A stretch of DNA of 64,000 nucleotides from Flexibacter flexilis DSM 6793 (GTDB taxonomy: Bacteria > Bacteroidota > Bacteroidia > Cytophagales > Flexibacteraceae), in NCBI RefSeq assembly GCF_900112255.1, contig NZ_FOLE01000009.1:124001-188000 (forward strand), in the 5' to 3' direction. The notes beneath the pieces were generated by a model, which was not told the origin of the DNA, did no database searches, and saw only the letters and a program-made list of their open reading frames with translations. The translations under genes were made by a program, and so were the position numbers. Of this stretch, positions 17,159 to 24,817 are shown one piece after another (positions within the stretch are counted from its first letter, which is position 1; every line of letters begins with the position of its first letter).

Positions 17159-18589
17159 TTACTGTTGTTCCAGCTCATTTTGGCCTGCTGCCCACAAAAG
17201 CATGGCCATTGCTTTGCGGTATTTGGCTTGCAACGAAGCCATTTTTACTTGTGCGTCCAAAAACTTGCTTTCACGCGAATTAATCAAAAACAAAGAACTT
17301 TCGCCTTCTTCGTATTTGCGCAACTCGGCATTTCGCAGACGTTCGTAGTCTTGTGTAATGCGTTGCTGCATTTGCAAAAGTGTCGTGAGATTTTGCAAAT
17401 CGTTGTATTGCGCCTGAATATCGTTCATTATCTCGCGGTTGGTTTGGCTTTGTTCCCAGCGCGTTTGTGTTTGCTTTACTTTGATGAGTTGCAGCTTGCC
17501 GCGTTCTTTGCGTAGCAACAACGGAAACGAAAAATCTATGCCTACTTTGTAGTTGTTGGTATAATAGGCTTGTTGGAAATTTTCGCCAGCCGTAGGCGTG
17601 GCACTCAGTAAATTATAATTGACATTGAGCGCAGGTTTGAGCATTTCGCGCCCCAAACGGCGTTGTATTTCGAGCTGTTGAATTTTGTATTCAAACTTTT
17701 TGAGTTCGGGGTGATTGGCCAGCGCATTTTCTTTCAAATGGCTTAATTTTTCTTCTGTTACCAACGGTTGCACTGCAAACGCTTCGGGCTGCAAACTGGC
17801 TTGCACTTCTACGGGTTGATTTTCTTCATTCCATAAATAATTGGAAACTACCAAACGCGCATTTTGCAAAGCCACATCGGCCTGTTGGCGTTGGATGATG
17901 CGTTCTTGCCAAATAATAAAAGCCTCCACCGTGTCGATGGCCGCAATTTCGCCAACGGCTGCTCTTTCCCGAACGCCTTTGTAACGAATATCAGCCAGTT
18001 TTTCGGCATCTTTCCAAGCGTTGTACGTTTGTTGTGCCGTAAACCATTCCCAATAGTCTTTGGCTGCCGAAAGCATGATTTTGTTAATGGTTTTGACTTG
18101 GTCGGCTTGCGCAATTTGCTGAAACAGTTGCGCTTGGCGCAGCGTAGAGCGGCGTTCGTCGATAAATAATCCTTGCCCGACGGGTACAGAAATTCCGATA
18201 TAACTCAAGCCGTCGGCGGGCGTGCGGTATTGATTGCTCAAATAAACCCCGTTGTTGCGTTCGTACCCGATTTTGAGGTCAGTTCCCGTCCAAACGGGAA
18301 CTTTCAGGTGCGCATCAAACAGGTTGTAATAGCTTGTTCCGTTGTATTCTTTGCGCGTGAGCGAGCTATTCAGTTTGGGGTCAAAGCCACCGCGAGCAAT
18401 GCGCAATTCTTGTTGTGCCGCTTCGGGCAAGGATTTGGCCTGCTTGACGATGGGGTGATTATTGGCAATAATTTGATAAAATTCTTTGAGACTAAGTGTC
18501 TTATTTTCTGCGTTTTGGGCAAAGCTGCTCGGCCATAGCCCCAAGGAGAGCAAGACAAAAATGCTAAATTTTTTATGTGATAATTTCAT
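17159..18589 (-). CDS. TolC-family outer membrane efflux protein
   Basis: 476 residues. A signal peptide (M-K-L-S-H-K-K, hydrophobic core, S-S-F-A-Q) is followed by two long helical/coiled-coil repeats typical of the outer membrane factor family, with N-H-P near residue 43 (I-I-A-N-N-H-P-I-V-K-Q-A) and again L-A-N-H-P-E-L-K-K-F in the second half. These duplicated N-H-P-x-(V/L) segments are characteristic of TolC-like channels. It forms the outer membrane and periplasmic tunnel of a tripartite exporter. It follows the HlyD-like adaptor gene by 30 bases, so the pair is an operon. No inner-membrane pump gene is next to it. Confidence 0.9.
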   Translation of the reverse strand: MKLSHKKFSIFVLLSLGLWPSSFAQNAENKTLSLKEFYQIIANNHPIVKQAKSLPEAAQQELRIARGGFDPKLNSSLTRKEYNGTSYYNLFDAHLKVPVWTGTDLKIGYERNNGVYLSNQYRTPADGLSYIGISVPVGQGLFIDERRSTLRQAQLFQQIAQADQVKTINKIMLSAAKDYWEWFTAQQTYNAWKDAEKLADIRYKGVRERAAVGEIAAIDTVEAFIIWQERIIQRQQADVALQNARLVVSNYLWNEENQPVEVQASLQPEAFAVQPLVTEEKLSHLKENALANHPELKKFEYKIQQLEIQRRLGREMLKPALNVNYNLLSATPTAGENFQQAYYTNNYKVGIDFSFPLLLRKERGKLQLIKVKQTQTRWEQSQTNREIMNDIQAQYNDLQNLTTLLQMQQRITQDYERLRNAELRKYEEGESSLFLINSRESKFLDAQVKMASLQAKYRKAMAMLLWAAGQNELEQQ

Positions 18590-18619
18590 ACAAACAAAAA
18601 GATCATTTTGAGAAAAACC

Positions 18620-19978
18620 TTATTTCTTCGCGCCTTTCGCGTCGTCTTTGGCGGGTTCTGCTTTCAGACTTGGCGGGAAGCCGTTGAGTTGTCGCCAGAT
18701 TTCGTACCAAATCGGCACTTCGTCGAGCATTGCCCAGCCGAACACACCCGAACCCACACGTAATTGCATCGGCCAAGGGTCATCGTTGGGGTCTGGTTTT
18801 ACCAAAATTCTATAATTTCCGTCTGCACTATTCACATAATCAATTACTTGCACCACGCCGCCAAACGTCCCGACAGCCACACTCGGCCAACCCGAAAACT
18901 GTAATGCTGGCCAACCATCGAACTGCAAACGCACTTTCCGACCCTTCGAGAGCAAAGGCACGTCCATGGGACGAATGTATAACTCAACGGCTTTCATGGG
19001 AATATCAGGCATGACGGTAACGACGGCCTCGCCTTCTTTGATGGTTTCGCCGATACCCGCTTTCAGGGCTTTGACGATGTGGCCATCTTGTGGGGCAATG
19101 AGGGCGTGTTGTTCGGTACGAACTTTTACGTTCACGATTTTATTTTTCACCTTCGAGAGTTCGCCTTTGGCATCGGCGATGTAGGCAAGTTTGGCGTTTA
19201 GCTCTGACTCGGCCTTCGATATTTTGTCTGTGTATTCGGCTTGCAACGAATTAAGCTCAATCAGGGCATTGGTCATTTCGTTTTGCGAAACCAAATATTT
19301 GTTCTTTACGGACATTAGTTTGGCCGAACTTTCTTGCAGCTTGAGGCGACGACGTTCCAAATCGGTCAGGGAAATCAGGCCGTCTTTGGCGTGCAGGCGT
19401 TCGTAACGTTCAAACTGCGCTTTTGCGATTTGATAATTTATTTTTTCGGCCTCGTAGTCGGTACTATCGCTTACGTTTTTGAGGGAAGTTTGTTTGTACT
19501 TGTTTCGGGCTTTGTTGAGGCTGAACTGCAAACCCGATTTGAGCGCGCCGATTTGCCGCGACACGGCGGCGGCTTGTTGTTCCGTTGCTCCGATGCTGGT
19601 TTCTTTGGCGTTCTGCTGTTCGCCTAATCGCGTAAGAAGCTCAGGGTCAAAGTAATCGTCTTTGATTTCGGTCAGCGTCAGGATGGTATCGCCTTTGTTT
19701 ACAAAATCTCCTTCCTGTACTTTCCAGTCTTCGATACGCCCCGCAATGGCCGTCTGAACTGTTTGGGGTCGGTCGCGCGGGTCGAGTGCAGTTACTTTGC
19801 CCGTGCCGTCAATGTTTTGTTGCCAAGGCAAAAAAAGCATGAAAAAGAAAATAGCCGCAATAGCCATGAGCCAATACGCCAGCACACGCCCCGAACGCGG
19901 CGTGTTCAGTGTGTTGAGCGAGTAAAGTTTGTAAGACTTTACTTTGTTTGAAACTGATTTTGGTGAAATGTTAAGCAT
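18620..19978 (-). CDS. HlyD-family membrane fusion (adaptor) protein
   Basis: 452 residues from the ATG at 19978 (M-L-N-I-S-P-K). A longer frame starting at 20032 adds 18 residues, but the minus-strand -7 box at 20030-20037 would lie inside it, so 19978 is chosen. One N-terminal membrane helix (about 32-51) is followed by a lipoyl/barrel-sandwich half (A-G-R-I-E-D-W-K-V-Q-E-G-D-F-V), a long coiled-coil hairpin (about 120-270), the second lipoyl half (I-A-P-Q-D-G-H-I-V) and a beta-barrel. This links an inner-membrane transporter to TolC. It is first gene of an operon with the TolC-like protein; the transporter is presumably encoded elsewhere. Confidence 0.9.
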   Translation of the reverse strand: MLNISPKSVSNKVKSYKLYSLNTLNTPRSGRVLAYWLMAIAAIFFFMLFLPWQQNIDGTGKVTALDPRDRPQTVQTAIAGRIEDWKVQEGDFVNKGDTILTLTEIKDDYFDPELLTRLGEQQNAKETSIGATEQQAAAVSRQIGALKSGLQFSLNKARNKYKQTSLKNVSDSTDYEAEKINYQIAKAQFERYERLHAKDGLISLTDLERRRLKLQESSAKLMSVKNKYLVSQNEMTNALIELNSLQAEYTDKISKAESELNAKLAYIADAKGELSKVKNKIVNVKVRTEQHALIAPQDGHIVKALKAGIGETIKEGEAVVTVMPDIPMKAVELYIRPMDVPLLSKGRKVRLQFDGWPALQFSGWPSVAVGTFGGVVQVIDYVNSADGNYRILVKPDPNDDPWPMQLRVGSGVFGWAMLDEVPIWYEIWRQLNGFPPSLKAEPAKDDAKGAKK

Positions 19979-20029
19979 CTTGTATATGATAAGTTTGTAT
20001 AGCTGGCTCCAAAAGCCATGTTGAAGTAA

Positions 20030-20037
20030 CAAAATTA
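20030..20037 (-). promoter_or_regulatory. -7 promoter box TAATTTTG (minus strand)
   Basis: CAAAATTA on the plus strand. It is 52 bases upstream of the adaptor ATG at 19978 and argues against the longer start at 20032. Confidence 0.5.
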
Positions 20038-20269
20038 ACGAAGATTTGGGCTTATAGTTTATAATTATTCTAAAAAACGCGCAAAAAAAACATACATGAA
20101 CCTTTCATCAGTTTAGGCGAATGGCAAAAAAAAGCGTGATAAGCTATGTTTTTGGCACATCTACAAATAATTGATTGTCAAATTTTTATTTAATAAAAAC
20201 ATACTTTTATGTGCTTTGATTATGCTAAATAAATCAGGCTTTGGGGCAATGCTTTTCGGGCGAGTTATT

Positions 20270-20277
20270 TACCTTTG
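20270..20277 (+). promoter_or_regulatory. -7 promoter box TACCTTTG
   Basis: Exact TAnnTTTG match 22 bases before ATG 20299. An in-frame TTG at 20275 lies inside this box, so it cannot be the translation start. Confidence 0.6.
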
Positions 20278-20298
20278 CGCTTTCACCAATCTGATTTT

Positions 20299-22326
20299 AT
20301 GATGACAAAAAGACTATTAGCGGCGGCCTTATTGCTGCCAACTTTAGCCATGGCACAAGAAAAATTAACCCCCGAAAAACTTTGGCAATTGGGGCGCGTG
20401 AGCGAAGAGCAAGTTTCACCAGACGGCAAACAAATCGTTTTTGGCGTAACCAATTATGACCTTTCGGCCAACAAAGGCAACAAAGATTTATACATTGTAT
20501 CGGCGCAAGGCGGCGAACCCAAACGCCTTACCAACCTGACAGGCAGCGAGTTTAATCCGCGTTTCAGACCAGACGGCAAAAAAATTGGCTTTTTGGCTGC
20601 CCAAAACGGCCAAGTGCAACTTTGGGAAATGAACCCCGACGGCACGGAGCAAGTCGTGGTGAGCCACGTGGAAGGCGGCATTACGGGTTTTGAATATTCG
20701 CCTACCATGCAGCACATTCTTTACACGGCAGACGTGAAGTTAGACGCGACCGTTACGGAAGTGTATAAAGATTTGCCCAAAGCCGATGCTCGCATTATTG
20801 ATGGCCTGATGTATCGCCACTGGGCAGACTGGCACGACTACGCTTACAGTCATGTGTTTGTAGCCGCGTATAAAAACGGCGAAGTAGCCAAAGAAGCAAC
20901 CGATTTGCTAAAAGATGAGCGTTTTGACGCGCCAACCGCGCCAATGGGCGGCATGGAAGAAATCGCTTGGAGCAAAGACGGCAAAACCATTGCTTACACT
21001 TGCAAAAAACTTAACGGGACGGCGGCAGCCATCAGCACCAACAGCGACATTTATTTGTACGATGTAGCCACGGGCAAAACCCGCAACGCTTCCGAAGGCA
21101 TGAACGGCTACGACAAAGAGCCTGTTTTCTCGCCAGACGGCAAAAAATTAGTGTGGCAAAGCATGGCTAACGCTGGTTTTGAGTCGGACAAGACAAGCAT
21201 TATTTTGTTTGATTTGGCCACAGGTAAAAGAGAAAATATTACCGAAACGATGGAAGAAGCGGCCAACAGTTTGGTTTGGAGTGCCGACAGCCGTTACATT
21301 TATTTTACTTCTGGCCTAAAAGCAACGGTACAAGCCTTTGAAATTGAGGTAAAAACCAAGAAAATCCGCCAAATCACGCAAGGAACGCACAATTACAATT
21401 CGTTGGCATTGGCTGGCAAAACATTGATTGCCGAAAAAACAACAATGAGCCAACCAACCGAACTTTACGCCATTGATCTCAAAACTGGCCAAGACCGCGC
21501 CATTACCAAAACCAATGAAACGGCTTTAGGTAAATTGAAAATGGGCAAAGTGGAACAACGTTTTGTAAAAACTACCGACAACAAGGATATGCTCGTTTGG
21601 GTGATTTATCCGCCAGATTTCGACGCAAAGAAAAAATATCCGACGCTTTTGTATTGTCAAGGTGGCCCACAAAGCACTGTTAATCAAAGTTTTTCGTATC
21701 GTTGGAATTTTCAGCTAATGGCTGCCAACGGCTACATTGTTGTTGCGCCAAACCGCAGAGGTTTGCCAAGTTTCGGTAAGGCTTGGAACGATGACATTAG
21801 CGGCGATTGGGGCGGCCAACCTATCCGCGACTATTACAGTGCCATCGACGCTTTGGCCAAAGAACCATTCGTGGACAAAGACCGTTTGGGCGCAGTGGGT
21901 GCAAGTTATGGCGGCTATTCGGTGTATCAGTTGGCCGGTACGCACAACAAACGTTTCAAAACCTTTATTGCGCATTGCGGCTTGTTCAATTTGGAAAGCT
22001 GGTACGGCACAACCGAAGAAATGTTTTTTGCAAACTGGGACATCAAAGGTGCGTACTGGCAAACGCCACAGCCGAAAAGCTACGAGCAATTTTCTCCACA
22101 CAAATTTGTAAAGAACTGGGACACACCTATTTTGGTGATTCATGGTGGCAAAGATTTCCGTGTGCCTGAGTCGCAGGGTATGGAAGCGTTCCAAGCCGCA
22201 CAACTCAAAGGGATTCCGAGCAAATTTTTGTATTTCCCCGAAGAAGGCCACTGGGTAACTAAGCCACAAAACAGTGTGGTTTGGAACAGAGTATTTTTTG
22301 AGTGGTTGGATAAATGGTTGAAATAA
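20299..22326 (+). CDS. S9 family prolyl oligopeptidase-type peptidase
   Basis: 675 residues from ATG 20299 (a second ATG follows directly). A signal peptide ends A-M-A-Q, so it is periplasmic or secreted. The N-terminal half is a beta-propeller with PD40-like strands (S-P-D-G-K-Q-I-V-F-G, R-P-D-G-K-K-I-G-F, S-P-D-G-K-K-L-V-W). The C-terminal alpha/beta hydrolase has the complete triad: S536 in G-A-S-Y-G-G, D619 in G-G-K-D-F-R-V-P and H651 in E-G-H-W. It is like acylaminoacyl- or dipeptidyl-peptidases and should cleave short peptides, probably for peptide nutrition. It is transcribed from its own promoter, divergent from the adaptor/TolC operon. Confidence 0.93.
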   Translation: MMTKRLLAAALLLPTLAMAQEKLTPEKLWQLGRVSEEQVSPDGKQIVFGVTNYDLSANKGNKDLYIVSAQGGEPKRLTNLTGSEFNPRFRPDGKKIGFLAAQNGQVQLWEMNPDGTEQVVVSHVEGGITGFEYSPTMQHILYTADVKLDATVTEVYKDLPKADARIIDGLMYRHWADWHDYAYSHVFVAAYKNGEVAKEATDLLKDERFDAPTAPMGGMEEIAWSKDGKTIAYTCKKLNGTAAAISTNSDIYLYDVATGKTRNASEGMNGYDKEPVFSPDGKKLVWQSMANAGFESDKTSIILFDLATGKRENITETMEEAANSLVWSADSRYIYFTSGLKATVQAFEIEVKTKKIRQITQGTHNYNSLALAGKTLIAEKTTMSQPTELYAIDLKTGQDRAITKTNETALGKLKMGKVEQRFVKTTDNKDMLVWVIYPPDFDAKKKYPTLLYCQGGPQSTVNQSFSYRWNFQLMAANGYIVVAPNRRGLPSFGKAWNDDISGDWGGQPIRDYYSAIDALAKEPFVDKDRLGAVGASYGGYSVYQLAGTHNKRFKTFIAHCGLFNLESWYGTTEEMFFANWDIKGAYWQTPQPKSYEQFSPHKFVKNWDTPILVIHGGKDFRVPESQGMEAFQAAQLKGIPSKFLYFPEEGHWVTKPQNSVVWNRVFFEWLDKWLK

Positions 22327-22347
22327 AAATCTAAGTTCAGATGAAGT

Positions 22348-22420
22348 ATTAGGACTTTTACTAAAACAAAGTAAGCTGATAAACAAGGCTTTATGTTTGG
22401 GTTGAAGTCCTAATTTTTTG
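22348..22420 (+). terminator. Possible terminator with long loop
   Basis: ATTAGGACTT (22348-22357) pairs perfectly with AAGTCCTAAT (22405-22414), followed by TTTTTTG. The loop is long (47 bases), so confidence is moderate. Confidence 0.5.
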
Positions 22421-22462
22421 TAAATTGCTTGCTGAAAACCACCATTTTAGACAGAAGACATT

Positions 22463-23419
22463 ATGAGAGCGAAATACGTTAATCCATTTACTGATTTTGG
22501 TTTTAAGAAAATCTTTGGGGAAGAGGCCAGCAAGCCACAACTCATTGATTTTCTGAATGCATTATTGCCGCCAATCAACAAAATAAAAGACCTTTCGTTC
22601 AAAAATACGGAGCAACTCGGCCAAACCGAAGCCGACCGCAAAGCCATTTACGACATTTATTGCGAGGCGGAAAACGGCCAAAAATTCATTGTAGAACTTC
22701 AGAAAGCCAAGCAAAATTATTTCAGAGAACGCACGATTTATTATTCTACCTTCCCGATTCGGGAGCAAGCCGAAAAAGGCAATTGGAATTATAATTTGTC
22801 GGCGGTGTTTTGCATCGGGATTCTGGACTTTACGTTTGATGATTACTTGGCCAGCGAACATAAAGACGAGGTTTTGCATACGATTAAGCTCAAGAATCAA
22901 CACGGCAAAGTATTTTACGATAAGCTCACGTACATTTATCTGGAGATGCCCAACTTCCGCAAAAGCGAACAGGAGTTGGAAACTCGTTTGGATAAGTGGC
23001 TGTATTTCATCAAAAATTTAGAGGATTTCCAGCAGATTCCGAGTATTTTTAAAGAAACGGTTTTTGTGGAAGCCTTCGAGAAGGCCGCGATTGCCAATTT
23101 CAGGCAGGCCGAGTTGGACAGCTATGAGGCGAGTCTGAAGATTTTCCGTGATAACAAAGCCGTGTTCGATTATGCCCAAGAAACAGCCTATAACGAGGGA
23201 CGAACCGCAGGCATACAAGACGGTAGAATAGAAGGAATAAAAGAAGGCATAAAAGAGGGAATAAAAGAAGGTTTGCAAGCGGGTATAAAAGAGGGACTGG
23301 AGCAAGGTCGCAAAAATGCGGTTATTGAAATGGCTAAGGCCATGAAAACTAAGGGTTTGCCTGCGCAAACTATTGCCGAACTCACAGGGCTTTCGGAGCA
23401 AGAAATAAACCAAATTTAA
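22463..23419 (+). CDS. Rpn/PD-(D/E)XK nuclease family protein
   Basis: 318 residues. The start V-N-P-F-T-D-F-G-F-K-K-I-F-G is the signature of the Rpn / 'PD-(D/E)XK nuclease family transposase' group (PF12784-like). The candidate nuclease residues are D64 in A-I-Y-D-I-Y-C and E78-x-Q80 in F-I-V-E-L-Q. Rpn proteins are DNA endonucleases linked to RecA-independent recombination. The C-terminal part has a G-I-K-E repeat run (about 250-285) and then a helix-turn-helix-like tail (L-P-A-Q-T-I-A-E-L-T-G-L-S). There are no inverted repeats or target duplications around it, so nothing marks it as a mobile insertion sequence. Its cellular role is uncertain. Confidence 0.88.
   Translation: MRAKYVNPFTDFGFKKIFGEEASKPQLIDFLNALLPPINKIKDLSFKNTEQLGQTEADRKAIYDIYCEAENGQKFIVELQKAKQNYFRERTIYYSTFPIREQAEKGNWNYNLSAVFCIGILDFTFDDYLASEHKDEVLHTIKLKNQHGKVFYDKLTYIYLEMPNFRKSEQELETRLDKWLYFIKNLEDFQQIPSIFKETVFVEAFEKAAIANFRQAELDSYEASLKIFRDNKAVFDYAQETAYNEGRTAGIQDGRIEGIKEGIKEGIKEGLQAGIKEGLEQGRKNAVIEMAKAMKTKGLPAQTIAELTGLSEQEINQI
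23222..23310 (+). repeat. In-frame 12-bp GIKE repeats
   Basis: Units of the type GGAATAAAAGAA encode Gly-Ile-Lys-Glu four times with variants (G-R-I-E, G-L-Q-A). Because the unit is 12 bp, slippage would change length without a frameshift. Confidence 0.7.
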
Positions 23420-23507
23420 CCAAAAAGTAAAGGAGTAATCTTGTTTAAATTAAATTTTATCGCTTATTTGGCAGTGATTAATAATCATCAATTTTCCCTT
23501 TACGAAC

Positions 23508-23837
23508 ATGGAAGAATTAGTAAAATTAGTATCTGAAAAAACAGGTATTTCGGCAGAACAAGCCAAATCTGCTGTTGAAGCGGTATTAGGTGCAGTAAAA
23601 ACAAAATTGCCTGCTTCGGTAGCAGGTCAGGTAGATAACTTGTTGGCTGGCAAAGAGTTTGATTACAATGCTGTATTGAAAGGCCAATTGGAAAATCTAA
23701 AGGGCGAAGCCTCAGAAAAATTTGCGGATTTGAAAGAAACAGCTTCTGAGAAATTAGAAGACTTCAAAGAATCTGCTTCCGAAAAATTGGAAGATTTGAA
23801 AGATGATGCAGAAGGTTTTATCAAAAAATTATTCTAA
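23508..23837 (+). CDS. Small amphipathic helical repeat protein, 109 aa
   Basis: I cannot name a function. Residues 1-60 form a compact helical part (E-E-L-V-K-L-V-S-E-K-T-G-I-S, then V-L-G-A-V-K-T-K-L-P) resembling small DUF2267-like or helical bundle proteins. Residues 68-100 are three 11-residue repeats of type A-S-E-K-L-E-D-L-K-E-S, an amphipathic pattern like that of apolipoprotein or LEA-type helices. There is no signal peptide or membrane segment. It has its own leader after the Rpn gene and a strong terminator behind it, so it may be a single transcript. A stress or membrane-surface role is possible but unproven. Confidence 0.8.
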   Translation: MEELVKLVSEKTGISAEQAKSAVEAVLGAVKTKLPASVAGQVDNLLAGKEFDYNAVLKGQLENLKGEASEKFADLKETASEKLEDFKESASEKLEDLKDDAEGFIKKLF

Positions 23838-23863
23838 TCTGAAAGTCATTTTTGTTCAAAACA

Positions 23864-23897
23864 AAAAGCGTTGTATCCGAAAGAGTACAACGCTTTT
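23864..23897. terminator. Bidirectional terminator
   Basis: Perfect 12-bp stem AAAAGCGTTGTA / TACAACGCTTTT with a 10-base loop between convergent genes ending at 23837 and 23927. Confidence 0.88.
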
Positions 23898-23926
23898 GCA
23901 TTTATGAGTAATTGGTATTAAAAGTG

Positions 23927-24790
23927 TTAAGGTTTGCAAATAATAGAAGCCGAACTCAAACCCACGCAACGGAAATAACCAACCGCTTTTTTATTTGAAG
24001 AGGCATTGCTATTCACAATGTTGGTGCGCACGTTGGCAAATGGTGGCGAAAATGGCCCGCCACCGCTTTGCATTTGGCTTTGAAGTTCCAAATAAAATTG
24101 GTAGGTGTCATCGGTTAGCGAAAGTGTTTCTATTTTCACGGTGTCGCCTTCTTCGCATGGCTCGGAACTTAGTTCGAGGTCATCAATATAATTTCCGTCC
24201 ACAAGCTGGTCAGAAGTAAAGGCCAAATCGCTGGGTTGGTTGCGCAATTTGCCATTCACGTACATTTTGAAGCGGTAATAATCTCCAGAACCTACGGGTT
24301 CGGGGCCAAAATATTGGATATAATATCCTTTGTCATAAATTCCTGTATTTTCTGGGCGATAATTTGTTTTGAGCGAATCTATTGGCGGTACGCGTTTGAG
24401 CAATGAAGCAGCCGTAAACGTCTCACTTTCATAGCCGTTGCCTTGTACGTTGCTAATGTTTATGGTATAAGTTTTGCCTACTTCTCCCACAAATGTTTGG
24501 TTCACATATTTGCCTGACTTCTCGGCTGTTTCTGCAAAAACGTAGGTTGCGCCATCGCTGCTATTTACTTTTACGGTTGCGCCTGTGGCGGCAGGCAATG
24601 GCTTATTGACAAAATAACTACCAGTCCATTTCAACAAAATAGTGTCGGGTTGCGCGGCACTGTTGTCGAGTTGGCCATCTACGACCAACTGAATGGGGCC
24701 ATCGTTCAAATCAAGGTCAATGACATCATCACAAGAACTAAACGCCACCAACACGGCTAACAATTGGAAATAAAATTTAATATTTTTCAT
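23927..24790 (-). CDS. DUF4249 family lipoprotein
   Basis: 287 residues. A lipoprotein signal (M-K-N-I-K-F, hydrophobic core, F-S-S-C-D-D) is followed by the DUF4249 pattern I-D-L-D-L-N-D-G and L-V-V-D-G-Q-L near residues 24-42, then a beta-rich domain. DUF4249 genes nearly always follow a TonB-dependent receptor in Bacteroidota, and here the receptor gene ends 27 bases upstream on the same strand. It is probably an outer-membrane lipoprotein partner of that receptor, analogous to SusD, helping capture an unknown ligand. The acidic residues after the lipid cysteine suit surface exposure. Confidence 0.9.
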   Translation of the reverse strand: MKNIKFYFQLLAVLVAFSSCDDVIDLDLNDGPIQLVVDGQLDNSAAQPDTILLKWTGSYFVNKPLPAATGATVKVNSSDGATYVFAETAEKSGKYVNQTFVGEVGKTYTINISNVQGNGYESETFTAASLLKRVPPIDSLKTNYRPENTGIYDKGYYIQYFGPEPVGSGDYYRFKMYVNGKLRNQPSDLAFTSDQLVDGNYIDDLELSSEPCEEGDTVKIETLSLTDDTYQFYLELQSQMQSGGGPFSPPFANVRTNIVNSNASSNKKAVGYFRCVGLSSASIICKP

Positions 24791-24817
24791 TTTATCTGAA
24801 ATAAAATTGAGTTCTTC

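Larger units (their letters stand above)
19979..20298. other. Divergent intergenic region with two promoter boxes
   Basis: 320 bases between the divergent adaptor gene and the S9 peptidase. It holds a minus-strand -7 box at 20030 and a plus-strand box at 20270. The AT-rich middle shows no other structure that I can name. Confidence 0.55.

Noticed and set aside
22463-23419. Insertion sequence carrying the Rpn-type 'transposase'
   Set aside because: No terminal inverted repeats, target duplication or second copy is visible; the family name is historical.
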